NCBI GenBank assembly: GCA_040387735.1
Contig: JAZKDE010000043.1
Location: 37,084-101,083 of the forward strand
Reading direction: 5' to 3'
DNA length: 64,000 nt
Source: Arcicella sp040387735
GTDB taxonomy: Bacteria > Bacteroidota > Bacteroidia > Cytophagales > Spirosomataceae
Shown: positions 53,269 through 62,880 of the stretch, piece after piece
How positions within the stretch are numbered: position 1 is the first letter of the stretch
Layout: each line of letters starts with the position of its first letter
Program-made: the position numbers and the translations under genes
The notes under the pieces: generated by a model
The model's input: the letters and a program-made list of their open reading frames with translations, nothing else
Told to the model about the DNA's origin: nothing
Database searches by the model: none

Positions 53269-54222
53269 TCACATACCTTCTTGTTCTAATAACTGAATTA
53301 ATCTTGATGTAAATATTTTTCGTCCTTGTGCATTGGGATGATAAACGCTATCAAAGAAAAAAATATCGTCCATTACTGAATTTTCGGGGCTACCTAATAT
53401 CGGAAATTTGAGATTCTTTCTAATCTGCTGCTCAATTTTCTTGACGACTGGCATATTCTTTTCAAAGCCCCCTTCAGTGTAACTTGGAAAAGTATAAAAC
53501 ACGGTCACACCATTTTGTTTGGCAAAGGTATAAAAATCATTTAAGTCCTGAATTTGCTTACTAAACTCTAATTCGGTAGATAATTCTGGATTAGGAAATG
53601 TTGGTTGAGGATTATTCAAATGCCCAATTAAATCACCATTTTTGGCAAAACATTTTCTAAAAAAAACGGAAGTTGTATCTTCAATACTGATAGGTTTACG
53701 GCGAGTGCCAGACCAAGTTTCTCCCACCAAAAGTCGGCAATCCGAAAGACGATGTACGGCATAAGCACTCAACTCTTCCGAAAAAGATTCGAAATGAATC
53801 CATTTTCTGGCAGGTGAATAAAAATCCGAAATGATTAATTGTTCCTCATATTTGCCTTTCGAAGTTGTTATATATTCTAAAGTTATCAGCACAATATCAC
53901 CCTTTTTGACGGTTGCTTTGAGTTGTTGCATCATAAACTGGCTTCCCAAATTGAAATGTAAAGCGGCATTCACAACGGGAATTTCCAATTCTTTTGAGAG
54001 CAAATCACTATCTACACCAAAAGCCATACTGGAACCACTCATCAAAATCAACCGTGGTGAAGGAACGGAATCCAGTAAGTGCATTTTGTCGATAAAAGTC
54101 GCTAAATAGGCATTACCAGCACGTGGGTCAAAAGCAATATCAACCTTTCTTAGCCCATCAATCGCTAATAAGGGAACAACAGCAAAGAGCGTTATTCGTG
54201 TAAAAAATTTAATAAATTTCAA
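53269..54222 (-). CDS. SGNH-like protein, partner of the MBOAT acyltransferase
   Basis: A 317-residue protein with an N-terminal membrane anchor (about 5-24, KFFTRITLFAVVPLLAIDGL) and a GDSL/SGNH-like fold: block I LILMSGSSMAFGVDS (with Ser) and block V DSVYHPNAQGR (Asp and His). This is the design of AlgJ/PatB/DltD-type partners which take an acyl group from the MBOAT and transfer it to the periplasmic glycan. It starts 18 bp after the NamZ stop and ends 52 bp before the MBOAT start. The function as acetyltransferase is inferred from the pairing. Confidence 0.83.
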   Translation of the reverse strand: MKFIKFFTRITLFAVVPLLAIDGLRKVDIAFDPRAGNAYLATFIDKMHLLDSVPSPRLILMSGSSMAFGVDSDLLSKELEIPVVNAALHFNLGSQFMMQQLKATVKKGDIVLITLEYITTSKGKYEEQLIISDFYSPARKWIHFESFSEELSAYAVHRLSDCRLLVGETWSGTRRKPISIEDTTSVFFRKCFAKNGDLIGHLNNPQPTFPNPELSTELEFSKQIQDLNDFYTFAKQNGVTVFYTFPSYTEGGFEKNMPVVKKIEQQIRKNLKFPILGSPENSVMDDIFFFDSVYHPNAQGRKIFTSRLIQLLEQEGM

Positions 54223-54240
54223 TGTATTTTGAATTGGTGG

Positions 54241-55422
54241 TTATTCGTAAATTAAATACTTCTTCCGAATCGCTTTATATTTATCTAAATCGGCTTGCCA
54301 TGTTGCTCTAATTTGCTCTTCTGTCAATCCAGCGATAATTTGCTTACGCAGTGAATCGCTTCCTGCCAATTTGTCAAAGAAAGAAGGGCTACTAAAAAAC
54401 TTATCTTTATTGTCCGATTTTTGATAAAAATCCAGTACATATTTCAAAGTAAAACCTTGGCTTCGAGCATCAATATTTGATAAATCTAAGCCATAACATA
54501 ACTTACCTTTTTGGGGAGGATTCTTCGCTCCAGGTTTATCTTCGGGTGTAAAAGTAAAACTACCATTTTTAGGATTTGGCGAACCAATTACTTGAAATTG
54601 CTTGTCTGTTCCACGTCCCACACTCACTTCTGTTCCTTCAAAAAAGCAAATTGACGCATACAAAAGCATCGACTGTAAATTTGGCAAGTTCGGAGAAGTT
54701 GCAATTGGTGGCGTATAAGCAGTTGAATGTTTGTAATTTAAACATTTAATTACCTTCAAAGCACATTTTTTATTTCCGGCCAACCAACCCTCTCCATTAA
54801 TCATCTGAGCCAACTCTCCAACCGAACAACCATGAACCACAGGAACGGGATTTAGTCCAACGAATGAAGCAAATTTTCTATCTAAAACCTGTCCGTCCAC
54901 GTAATGTCCATTTGGATTTGGTCGGTCCAAAATCAATAATTGTTTTGATTGTTCAGCACAAGCTTCCATAACATAGTGCATCGTAGAAGTGTAGGTATAA
55001 AATCTCGTTCCAACATCTTGAATATCAAAAATAACTACATCAATTCCTTCTAATTGAGCCGCAGAGGGCTTTTTATTAGAGCCGTACAAAGAAACAATAG
55101 GTAATCCTGTTTTTTTGTCAATACCATTTAATACGTGTTCACCTGCATCTGCTGTTCCTCTAAAGCCGTGTTCTGGAGCAAAAATAGTCTTAATTCTAAT
55201 ACCCAATGAAAGCAGCGAATCAGCTAAATGCGTAGTTCCTATGGTTGAGGTATGATTAACTACCAAAGCAACCGTTTTACCTTTCAAATCCGAAACGTAT
55301 AGATTTGTTTGTTCTGCTCCAGTTTTAAGTTTTTTAGAAGAATCTGTCTGAGTTGAAGCACAAGCAGATGCCACAAAAATCATCAATAAAATGGCTGTAT
55401 TTTTAATTGATTTCAATTTCAT
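54241..55422 (-). CDS. namZ: exo-beta-N-acetylmuramidase NamZ family (DUF1343, GH171) lipoprotein
   Basis: Enzyme family that trims non-reducing-end MurNAc from peptidoglycan fragments for cell-wall recycling. The start at 55422 gives a lipoprotein signal (MKLKSIKNTAILLMIFVASAC, lipobox ASAC); the 55443 ATG adds seven residues. Family blocks: GKTVALVVNHTSTIG, IKTIFAPEHGFRGTADAGEHV, VVIFDIQDVGTRFYTYTSTM, LLILDRPNPNG and CFFEGTEVSVGRGTDKQFQVIGSP. The 393-residue length fits. The C-terminal half is the second DUF1343 domain. It is the first gene of the apparent namZ-SGNH-MBOAT operon, which could link wall recycling to O-acetylation. Confidence 0.92.
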   Translation of the reverse strand: MKLKSIKNTAILLMIFVASACASTQTDSSKKLKTGAEQTNLYVSDLKGKTVALVVNHTSTIGTTHLADSLLSLGIRIKTIFAPEHGFRGTADAGEHVLNGIDKKTGLPIVSLYGSNKKPSAAQLEGIDVVIFDIQDVGTRFYTYTSTMHYVMEACAEQSKQLLILDRPNPNGHYVDGQVLDRKFASFVGLNPVPVVHGCSVGELAQMINGEGWLAGNKKCALKVIKCLNYKHSTAYTPPIATSPNLPNLQSMLLYASICFFEGTEVSVGRGTDKQFQVIGSPNPKNGSFTFTPEDKPGAKNPPQKGKLCYGLDLSNIDARSQGFTLKYVLDFYQKSDNKDKFFSSPSFFDKLAGSDSLRKQIIAGLTEEQIRATWQADLDKYKAIRKKYLIYE

Positions 55423-55551
55423 AAATTCATTTTTGGTTTTCAAATTTGATGATGAATAGATTTTAGCCTAAAATCCACGTAATTTGTATCAAAATCAGTC
55501 ATCCTATTCGTTAAGTTGACAGAATATTTATTCAAATTTACAAAATACCGC

Positions 55552-56772
55552 ATGAATTTTCCCTATTTCATTTCTCAACGTATTCAAAATACTAAAACTT
55601 CTTCGTTTTCGGGTACTGTCACCAAAATTGGCGTGGGTAGTATTGCGATTGGACTGGCAGTAATGATTTTAGCTTTTGCAGTACTTTTTGGGTTCAAAGA
55701 TGCAATAAATCAAAAGCTTTTTAGCCTTTCGGGACACATTAAAGTTGCCAAGTTTTCCGCCAATGAATCTTACGAAGATTACCCCATTACCAAGCAATCC
55801 GATTTATTCCGAAACTATAAAAACATTCCCGATATTATTCATTTACAGACTGTTATCCAAAAAGCGGGCATCTTAAAAACTCGCCAAGATATTCTGGGCG
55901 TAGTCATGAAAGGAATCAGTAAAGACTTTGATTTTGAACGTTTTCAACCTAATATTATTGAAGGGCAACAGATAACTTTTACCGATACTTCTTACTCAAA
56001 AGACATTCTCATCAGTAAGATTATTGCCAATAAATTACAGCTAAAAGTAGGTGACAATCCCATTATTTACTTTTTGAATGCTCCTGATCGCCCCCGAAAA
56101 TTGACGGTGAAAGGCATTTATGAAACAAGTTTGGAAGAGTTTGACAAAAATCTAATTATTGGTGATATGGGACTCATTCAGCGAATAAACGGTTGGGGAG
56201 CGGATTCGGTGGGGAGTTATGAAATTTACGTGAAAGATTTTGACCAATTAAATGCGACTGCTAAGATTATTCAGGACAAATTACAACCTGATATGAAATT
56301 GGAGAAAATTACGGACACTTTTATGGGTTTATTTGATTGGTTGGGAATGTTGGACAGAAATATGGTCATTTTTTTGACGCTAATTTTGTTTGTAGCGAGC
56401 TTTAATATGATTTCAATTTTGTTAGTTTTGATGCTCGAACGAACGCCGATGATTGGCATTTTAAAAGCCTTGGGGGGAAGTGATTGGCAAATCAGAAAAA
56501 TCTTTCTTTGGAGTGGTTTTTCAATGATTTTCAAAGGATTAGCCTATGGAAATATATTGGGAATTGGTATTTGTTTACTCCAAAAACACTACAAAATAAT
56601 TCCACTTGATGCAGCAAATTATTATATGAATACCGTTCCAATTATTTTGGATTGGCGAGTAATTTTACTACTTAATCTCTCCACAATTTCTTTGGTAATT
56701 TTAGTTTTAATTATTCCTACTTTCGTCATCACTCGCATCGAACCCGTGAAAGCGATTGTGTTTCGGAAGTGA
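55552..56772 (+). CDS. FtsX/LolE-type ABC transporter permease
   Basis: A 406-residue inner-membrane protein with one N-terminal helix (about 25-50, TKIGVGSIAIGLAVMILAFAVLFGF), a large periplasmic MacB-type domain (about 55-270) and three C-terminal helices (MVIFLTLILFVASFNMISILLVLMLERTPMIGILKALGGSDWQIRKIFLW and onwards). That last block is the FtsX signature with the cytoplasmic coupling loop. It resembles LolC/LolE, which release lipoproteins from the inner membrane. The start at 55552 is preferred over 55516. No ATPase is next to it, so it must be shared or elsewhere. Confidence 0.9.
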   Translation: MNFPYFISQRIQNTKTSSFSGTVTKIGVGSIAIGLAVMILAFAVLFGFKDAINQKLFSLSGHIKVAKFSANESYEDYPITKQSDLFRNYKNIPDIIHLQTVIQKAGILKTRQDILGVVMKGISKDFDFERFQPNIIEGQQITFTDTSYSKDILISKIIANKLQLKVGDNPIIYFLNAPDRPRKLTVKGIYETSLEEFDKNLIIGDMGLIQRINGWGADSVGSYEIYVKDFDQLNATAKIIQDKLQPDMKLEKITDTFMGLFDWLGMLDRNMVIFLTLILFVASFNMISILLVLMLERTPMIGILKALGGSDWQIRKIFLWSGFSMIFKGLAYGNILGIGICLLQKHYKIIPLDAANYYMNTVPIILDWRVILLLNLSTISLVILVLIIPTFVITRIEPVKAIVFRK

Positions 56773-56823
56773 TATATTTGTGATTGAATGAATATAAGAC
56801 GAGAATCACTCAATCACAAATAA

Positions 56824-57723
56824 TTACAATAGTGCTGCTCCAAAAACACCCGCACTATCACCCAAAAGTGGTTTTACGATAGGCGTTGTTACTTTTTTAT
56901 TATTGAATATGTAATTTTTAATTCGCTCATAGCCTTCGGTATAAAGCAAATCTATGTTACCTACCCCGCCACCAATCACGATTAAATCAGGATCAAGCAC
57001 ATTAATTAAAGTTGAGATTCCACGACCGTAGTATTCTAACATTCTCTCAATTGTAGCTTCAGCGTAAACATCTGTTTTGGCTTCGTATCGTGCCAGAATT
57101 TCTTTTAATTTCAAATGATTGCCAGTACTTTTTTCGTAGAAATGCTCTAATCCTGAGCCAGAAATAACCTTTTCGGCACATCCAGATTTTCCGCAGTAAC
57201 AAGGTTCTCCGTTTTCCTCAAGAATATTGTGTCCCCACTCACCGCCAATACCATGATGACCGCCAATTACTCGACCATGTACGACCAATCCGCCACCTAC
57301 GCCCGTTCCCATAATAACGCCAAAAACCACTTCAGCATTGGGGTAATTTTTGCCCGCTCCCATCAATGCTTCTGCCAAAGCAAAACAATTAGCATCGTTA
57401 GCCATTTTCACGGGAATACCCAAAACTTTTTCCAAATCTTGGTTCATCGGATGTCCATTCATACAAACGGTATTGCAGTTTTTCATCGTTTGCGTCTCAG
57501 GGTCGAGAACACCTGGCGTGGCAAAACCAATTTTTGCAGGTTTTTCTCCCAATTCTTCCGAAACTAAATCAACCAGCTTAACTATCTGACTAACAATATG
57601 TTCGTAACCTTTGTCCGCTTCCGTTGGCAGGCGTTTTCTGGCAATTACCGATAAATTGTTTTCACTATCTAATACGGCACATTCAATTTTTGTACCGCCC
57701 AAATCTATACCCCAAAGTTTCAT
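56824..57723 (-). CDS. ROK-family sugar kinase
   Basis: A 299-residue cytoplasmic kinase that phosphorylates a hexose or a related sugar with ATP. Features are the N-terminal phosphate loop GIDLGGTKIECAVLD (5-19), the catalytic Asp region VKMANDANCFALAEAL, GVIMGTGVGGGLVVHG, the ROK zinc-type motif around GHNILEENGEPCYCGKSGCAEKVISGSGL (Cys cluster), and LDPDLIVIGGGVGN. The Glu/His in GGEWGHN marks the sugar site. It is 5 bp upstream of the stop of the thioredoxin-like gene, so they are co-transcribed. Glucose, fructose or N-acetyl-sugars cannot be told apart. Confidence 0.95.
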   Translation of the reverse strand: MKLWGIDLGGTKIECAVLDSENNLSVIARKRLPTEADKGYEHIVSQIVKLVDLVSEELGEKPAKIGFATPGVLDPETQTMKNCNTVCMNGHPMNQDLEKVLGIPVKMANDANCFALAEALMGAGKNYPNAEVVFGVIMGTGVGGGLVVHGRVIGGHHGIGGEWGHNILEENGEPCYCGKSGCAEKVISGSGLEHFYEKSTGNHLKLKEILARYEAKTDVYAEATIERMLEYYGRGISTLINVLDPDLIVIGGGVGNIDLLYTEGYERIKNYIFNNKKVTTPIVKPLLGDSAGVFGAALL

Positions 57724-57728
57724 TGTGA

Positions 57729-58763
57729 TTATTTCTTATTAAAAATCCATTGCAATTTACTCAATACTGTTTCATCTTTCGTATAGCCTCGCACGTATTT
57801 CTCGATAAAATCGGCATCTTTTTTATCAATCGTTTTTACACCTTTGTAAAATTCACTGATAACTTCTACCGCCTTTTCGGGCTGATTAGCTTTGAATAAA
57901 GCACGTGATTCTGCCAGTAAAAAACGCCCAGCAATCGACTGTTTATCAATGCCAATTTTATGTAAGGTTTCTTTCATTTCTGTCAATTTTCCTACCGAAT
58001 AATTGCTGGCACGACTGCTGTATAAACTGTACATCACTATATTTTCGATGGTGGCGATAACTTCTTTTTTCCCATTTTTTGCAAAAAAAGCTTCCAAATT
58101 ATTTACCACGTGTTTCACCAAAGGATTTTCATCATCAATGACTACTTTTTGTAAGACCAAAAAATTAACGGGATTCTGAAAATTAGAACTTTGCTGTTTC
58201 TGAGCAAAGGTATTCATCGCCGCAATATTTTGAGTAGTATCACAAATCATACGGCACATATAAGCGTATTCAATCAAGAAATTATCTTCTTGAACACCTT
58301 GCTCAAAATAGCTTTTCCACGAAGCTGAGTTCTTGGCTGGGTCAATCGCACGGTTTGCCATATCTTTAAGCGAAGCCTCATTATTCTGTTCATCACCCGA
58401 TGTTTGAATGTGAAGAAGCGTTTCATCTGGACTCCAAAAACTCATCATCGGCGTTGAAAGCACATATATATTGTGTTGTTTACGAAACTCTCGACCTTCT
58501 GGGGAATTCACTTCAACCTGATACGAAATAAAACGTTGATTAAAATACGCTCCAACGTTGGGATTGGTATCAAAAGTCTTCTTGAAGTTTTCGCAATGCG
58601 GGCAACCGATGGCATAAATTTCTATAAAAACGGGCTTATTTTGTTTTTTTGCTAACTCGAAAGCATTTTTAAGACTTGTTTTTACAAAACGAATTCCTTT
58701 AGTTTGGGCAGAAATCGTCTGGGTGAGAAGTAAAATAACGAAGAGGGTTATAGTTTTTAACAT
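57729..58763 (-). CDS. secreted thioredoxin-like protein
   Basis: A 344-residue exported protein (signal MLKTITLFVILLLTQTISA). The thioredoxin domain (about 25-140) has the redox motif C-P-H-C in IYAIGCPHCENF and the cis-Pro region VLSTPMMSFW. The remaining 200 residues are helical and repeat-like. It probably handles disulfides or a redox partner in the periplasm. It is the first gene of a pair with the ROK kinase 5 bp downstream, an odd mixture whose logic I cannot explain. Confidence 0.88.
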   Translation of the reverse strand: MLKTITLFVILLLTQTISAQTKGIRFVKTSLKNAFELAKKQNKPVFIEIYAIGCPHCENFKKTFDTNPNVGAYFNQRFISYQVEVNSPEGREFRKQHNIYVLSTPMMSFWSPDETLLHIQTSGDEQNNEASLKDMANRAIDPAKNSASWKSYFEQGVQEDNFLIEYAYMCRMICDTTQNIAAMNTFAQKQQSSNFQNPVNFLVLQKVVIDDENPLVKHVVNNLEAFFAKNGKKEVIATIENIVMYSLYSSRASNYSVGKLTEMKETLHKIGIDKQSIAGRFLLAESRALFKANQPEKAVEVISEFYKGVKTIDKKDADFIEKYVRGYTKDETVLSKLQWIFNKK

Positions 58764-58830
58764 GGATTATAAATATTTTATTTCATAATATTGACCAAAT
58801 GATTTTTTGAAATATAAAATTAGGGAAATA

Positions 58831-60378
58831 TTATAATTGTGGCTCAATCATAATGACTTCTTCTTTTTCTACAATAACTTGTCCATCCCCCAAATCACGG
58901 GTTTTTCGGACGAATTTTTTGGGCGTTACAATTACGGGACAAAGCGTATCACTTTTGCGTTTGGAAAAATAAGCCGCCAATCCAGCGGCCCGTTCAATAA
59001 CGGTAATTGGAAAATTTTTGCCCGCTTGTCGGCGTATAATTACATGAGAACCTGCAACATCACGAGCGTGCAACCATAAATCTTCTTTTCGTGCGTAGCG
59101 TTGTGTGAGCAGGTCATTATTCTTCGCATTTCTTCCGACTAAAATCTCATAGCCTTCAAAACGGAAATATTTGAACAAATCCTGCACCGTTTCTACACTT
59201 TTTTGAGACGTTTCTAATTGATTCGCTTTCTGAAATTTTCTAAATTCTTTTAATGTTCCAATATTTTCGATGATTTCAATTTGTTGGTTAATCTCGGCTA
59301 TACCTTGTTCTTTTGCCTCAATATTTTCTATTAGTTTTTGAATTTCTATCTTTTCATTTTTCGATTTTCGGTAGTAATTCTCCGCATTTTTTTGTGGACT
59401 ATATTCTGGTTTCAATCGCACTTTTAGCGGTGTATCTCGGTAAAAATCGTACAGTTCTATTACATCCGTTCGCTCTGGGATGGCGTGTAAATTTGCCATG
59501 ATAATATTGGCAATTTCATCGTGCTTTACACCTGTATCAATATCTGATAATTGCTGATAATTTTTGTCAATGTATATCTGCGAACGCATTTTTTGCTTTT
59601 GCAGAGCCTTAACGAGTATCGCTTTCTCTTTGTCAAAAACATTAATTCGGGTAAAAGCATAATAAAACGCATTACTCGCCTCAATAGGGTCGGTGAAAGT
59701 TTTTTGAATCTCCCCTCCTTCCTCAATTAATGACAAAATAGGTTGATAATCAAGCGTTTTTAGATAAAAAACGGGATTTTCTAATTGCTTTAACACAACC
59801 TGTAAATTGTTCCAATCAACCGTGGGAAAGGTTTTTAAATACTGCCCTATTTCTTTGCCAAAAGTAGGAAAAGTCACTTTCCAGCCGTGTTCGTTAAATG
59901 CTTTTTCGCTTTGTTCAATGGCTCGGTCGAGCGTATCGAGGTCTAAATTATTATCGACAATTAGTTTATTATGGAGTAAATCAATGACTTTATTTTCGTG
60001 AAAAAGAATGATATTTGAGCGATTTCCGTACATTTTAAATAATAAAACGAAATCATTTTCAAAATAAATACCAAAGGCTCTTTCGTTCAAAAACTGTCGA
60101 ACTTTCAACACTTTTAAATCAACTAAATCTTTGAATAAATCTACTGAATTTCGGCCTGCTCTTTTAAAATCTTCGGGAAAATTCAAACAGGGGAAATCTG
60201 GATGAAGGACAGCTTTTATGTAAAAATCACGCTTTTTTCGCCACTGTTTTCCATCGGTACAAAAACCAATCAGAAGTTCGTCTTTTTCCTGCGAAAAACA
60301 TTCTGCCAAAACCATGCCCTCCAATTCTATTTCAAGACGTTTTGACAATTGACGAAGAAAGTAATAATTGGTTTGCAC
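58831..60378 (-). CDS. NFACT-domain protein (RqcH/Tae2-like)
   Basis: A 515-residue cytoplasmic protein of the family that binds stalled large ribosomal subunits and adds C-terminal alanine tails in ribosome rescue. The NFACT-N part spans about 1-250, coiled coil about 330-385 (KSKNEKIEIQKLIENIEAKEQGIAEINQQIEIIE), and the NFACT-R part is the C-terminal stretch (GYEILVGRNAKNNDLLTQRYARKEDLWLHARDVAGSHVIIRR, then a conserved ERAAGLAAYFSKRKSD). The N-terminal LNERAFGIYFEND sits where Bacillus RqcH has the N-D-R motif, so Asp is replaced by Glu. It is shorter than Bacillus RqcH (about 570). Tail activity is uncertain. Confidence 0.85.
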   Translation of the reverse strand: MQTNYYFLRQLSKRLEIELEGMVLAECFSQEKDELLIGFCTDGKQWRKKRDFYIKAVLHPDFPCLNFPEDFKRAGRNSVDLFKDLVDLKVLKVRQFLNERAFGIYFENDFVLLFKMYGNRSNIILFHENKVIDLLHNKLIVDNNLDLDTLDRAIEQSEKAFNEHGWKVTFPTFGKEIGQYLKTFPTVDWNNLQVVLKQLENPVFYLKTLDYQPILSLIEEGGEIQKTFTDPIEASNAFYYAFTRINVFDKEKAILVKALQKQKMRSQIYIDKNYQQLSDIDTGVKHDEIANIIMANLHAIPERTDVIELYDFYRDTPLKVRLKPEYSPQKNAENYYRKSKNEKIEIQKLIENIEAKEQGIAEINQQIEIIENIGTLKEFRKFQKANQLETSQKSVETVQDLFKYFRFEGYEILVGRNAKNNDLLTQRYARKEDLWLHARDVAGSHVIIRRQAGKNFPITVIERAAGLAAYFSKRKSDTLCPVIVTPKKFVRKTRDLGDGQVIVEKEEVIMIEPQL

Positions 60379-60533
60379 GTATTTTAGGGATTAGTGGATA
60401 AAGATTAGTGGATAAAGATTAGATGATAGAGTTTAGAAGAAATGATGGTTAATGGATAGAAATTAGCGGAACTGATTTATTAAGTTTATCTCATCTTAAT
60501 AAATTTATTCAGCTATTATCTAAATGCTAATCT
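60379..60533. repeat. spacer with short tandem and inverted repeats
   Basis: Between the NFACT and PorD genes. Two tandem copies of ATTAGTGGATAAAG and a near third, and an inverted TTTATTAAG (60476-60484) / CTTAATAAA (60495-60503). ATAAAGATTAG near 60402 pairs with CTAATCTTTAT near 60530. No gene. Confidence 0.6.
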
Positions 60534-61481
60534 TTATTTCCCCAATTTTCGATAAGATTCTGAATTAGTTGGATCGAGAGAAGAAAGTAGAGAAACCATT
60601 TTTTTTCGCTCATCCAAAGGAGCATCACCATAAATATTGAGTAATTCAGTAGATTTTGCCTCGAAAAACAAACGATACCAAACTTGTCCAGGACGAGCCT
60701 GACTGATTTGTTTTATCAAATTCAAATAGTCTGTAATTTGTTTTCTTCCCCCCGCTGGATTAGTGGCATAATTATCCATTGCCAAACGATGATACGTATA
60801 AAAACCCTCACGAAGTGGTTGCAATTGTTGATTTAAGAGATTTTCAGAAACCCAATATCGATTCCGAATATCACTTGAAGATGTCCAACCTCCACCCGCA
60901 GTTTGGGCAAGATTGACTACATTTAAGGCTTTTTGGGCAAAATTTGTTCCACCCATTTTCCCAAAAGAATCATAATCAAAAGCTAAAGCAACGTAGGCAT
61001 AAAATGCCAACATTTGTGTTAAATTATCGTTAAAATTATTGTCATTATAGGTCAAAGGCGTTCCTGCGACGTATTTGAAAGAGAAATTTTTATCTACGTA
61101 ATTAAGTAAAATGGTTTCGTAAGCAGTACCAAAAACGGGTCTTCTTACTTGAAAATTGGCGGTTGCTTCGTACTCACCGTTGGATGTGGCTTTGGTTAAA
61201 ATAACCGATAATGAGCAGTTAATTTTTTCTTCCGTCAAGAAATTATCATTTGACCACCGACGATTATTCAAAAACTCCTGCATAACATTCTGGATTTCGG
61301 AATAAATTTGAGTTGCGCCACGTTGTTCATTTACCTGTAATTGGTCAGTCGAAAGCGTGACTTTACAATTCAATTCTTGAGCTGAAACTCTTGAAAAACA
61401 AGCCATTAGCAGCAAACAATAGAATATACTACGAGCCGACAATAACCCATTCTGTGGAACAAATTTTCTTATAATTTTCAT
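60534..61481 (-). CDS. porD: type IX secretion/gliding protein PorD (DUF4835)
   Basis: A 315-residue exported protein of DUF4835. It has an N-terminal hydrophobic signal (SIFYCLLLMACFSRVSAQ) and the family pattern SAQELNCKVTLSTDQLQ, then NRRWSNDNFLTEEKINCSLSVILTKA, FQVRRPVFGTAYETILLNYVDKNF, MLAFYAYVALAFDYDSFGKMGG, and IKQISQARPGQVWYRLFFEAKSTELLNI. PorD is tied to the Bacteroidota type IX secretion system, although its exact part is not well fixed. Its place 16 bp after coaBC fits the usual Bacteroidota order I recall. It indicates a T9SS in this organism. Confidence 0.9.
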   Translation of the reverse strand: MKIIRKFVPQNGLLSARSIFYCLLLMACFSRVSAQELNCKVTLSTDQLQVNEQRGATQIYSEIQNVMQEFLNNRRWSNDNFLTEEKINCSLSVILTKATSNGEYEATANFQVRRPVFGTAYETILLNYVDKNFSFKYVAGTPLTYNDNNFNDNLTQMLAFYAYVALAFDYDSFGKMGGTNFAQKALNVVNLAQTAGGGWTSSSDIRNRYWVSENLLNQQLQPLREGFYTYHRLAMDNYATNPAGGRKQITDYLNLIKQISQARPGQVWYRLFFEAKSTELLNIYGDAPLDERKKMVSLLSSLDPTNSESYRKLGK

Positions 61482-61497
61482 CTTAAACTATTCTCTA

Positions 61498-62706
61498 TTA
61501 ATTGTTCAATATTAACTGTTCTACGATTGCATCGACAATATCCATTGCTACATCTTGCTTAGATTTTAAATCAAAATCAATGATTGTGCCATCTCTTTTA
61601 ATGATGCTTATTTTGTTGGTATCATGTCCAAAACCTGCCCCCGAATCTTGGAGAGAATTCAGGATAATCATATCTAAATTCTTTGACTTTATCTTACCAA
61701 TCGCATTTTCTACTTCATTATCCGTTTCTAAGGCAAAACCCACCATTAACTGCTCTGGGCGTTTTTGTTGCCCCAAAGTTTTAGCAATATCGGTCGTCTT
61801 GGTTAGTTCTATGTTAAACGTATCTTCTTTCTTCTTTATTTTCTTGTCCGCAACTACGGCAGGCGTATAATCTGCAACTGCGGCGGCTAAAATAATAATA
61901 TCAGATTGGTCGAAATAGCTTTTGGAGGCTTCGTACATTTCTTGTGCCGAACGAACTTTCACAATATTAATACTCGAATCGGGTGATTTCAAAGCTACTT
62001 GTCCACTCACGACAGTTACCTCCGCTCCTGCTTTCGCCAGTTTATCGGCAATGGCATAACCCATTTTTCCCGTAGAATGATTACTAATAAACCGAACAGG
62101 GTCGATTGCTTCTTGTGTTGGGCCAGCCGTAATTAAGACTTTTTTCCCTTTTAATTTTATGTTTTGAGAGAAATATTTCTTCAAAACTTCAATCAATTCT
62201 TCAGGTTCAGCCATACGTCCTTCTCCCACCAAACCACTCGCTAATTCCCCAAAATTAGACTTAATTATCTGATTTCCAAAAGATTGCAATTTTCTTACAT
62301 TCTCAATTGTACTTGGGTGATGATACATATCTAAATCCATCGCAGGAGTAAACATCACGGAGCATTTTGCCGAAAGATAAACGGCAGTCAATAAATCATC
62401 ACAAATTCCATTCGCACATTTTGCCAAAGTATGAGCCGTAGCGGGAGCAATCAGCATTATATCAGCCCATAAACCCAATTCCACGTGATTATTCCAAGTA
62501 CCCGTTTGGTCTTTTATGAACTCTGAATAAACAGGTTTCTTAGAAAGTGTCGCTAACGTCAAAGGCGTTATAAATTCCTTGGCGGCTTGGGTCATTACAA
62601 TTTGAACCTCCGCTCCTTCTTTGACTAAAAGTCGAGTCAAAGTTGCTATTTTGTACGCTGCAATACTGCCAGTTATTCCAATTAATATTTTTTTGTTACG
62701 TAACAT
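61498..62706 (-). CDS. coaBC: bifunctional phosphopantothenoylcysteine decarboxylase/synthetase
   Basis: Carries out two steps of coenzyme A synthesis: joining cysteine to phosphopantothenate and decarboxylating the product. The CoaC flavoprotein half (1-185) has ILIGITGSIAAYKIATL, DIMLIAPATAHTLAKCANGICDDLL and the FMN-type VMFTPAMDLDMYHHP. The CoaB half (about 190-402) starts KKVLITAGPTQEAIDPVRFISNHSTGKMG and includes ILAAAVADYTPA and MVGFALETDN. At 402 residues it is normal. porD follows by 16 bp. An rpoZ-like gene often precedes it, but no such frame was seen in the 237 bp upstream. Confidence 0.97.
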   Translation of the reverse strand: MLRNKKILIGITGSIAAYKIATLTRLLVKEGAEVQIVMTQAAKEFITPLTLATLSKKPVYSEFIKDQTGTWNNHVELGLWADIMLIAPATAHTLAKCANGICDDLLTAVYLSAKCSVMFTPAMDLDMYHHPSTIENVRKLQSFGNQIIKSNFGELASGLVGEGRMAEPEELIEVLKKYFSQNIKLKGKKVLITAGPTQEAIDPVRFISNHSTGKMGYAIADKLAKAGAEVTVVSGQVALKSPDSSINIVKVRSAQEMYEASKSYFDQSDIIILAAAVADYTPAVVADKKIKKKEDTFNIELTKTTDIAKTLGQQKRPEQLMVGFALETDNEVENAIGKIKSKNLDMIILNSLQDSGAGFGHDTNKISIIKRDGTIIDFDLKSKQDVAMDIVDAIVEQLILNN

Positions 62707-62880
62707 TTAGATTTTACATTGATTATCGACAAACAAATTTAACAAGACATTCACACAAATATCTTGAAAATAATAAATAGCGTTAATTTTATTGATTCAT
62801 AAATATTCATCACGTTAAAACCTTCAATTATTCTTTCAGATTAGCGACTATTTTAACATTGTAGTAAAGTAATATTTTTT

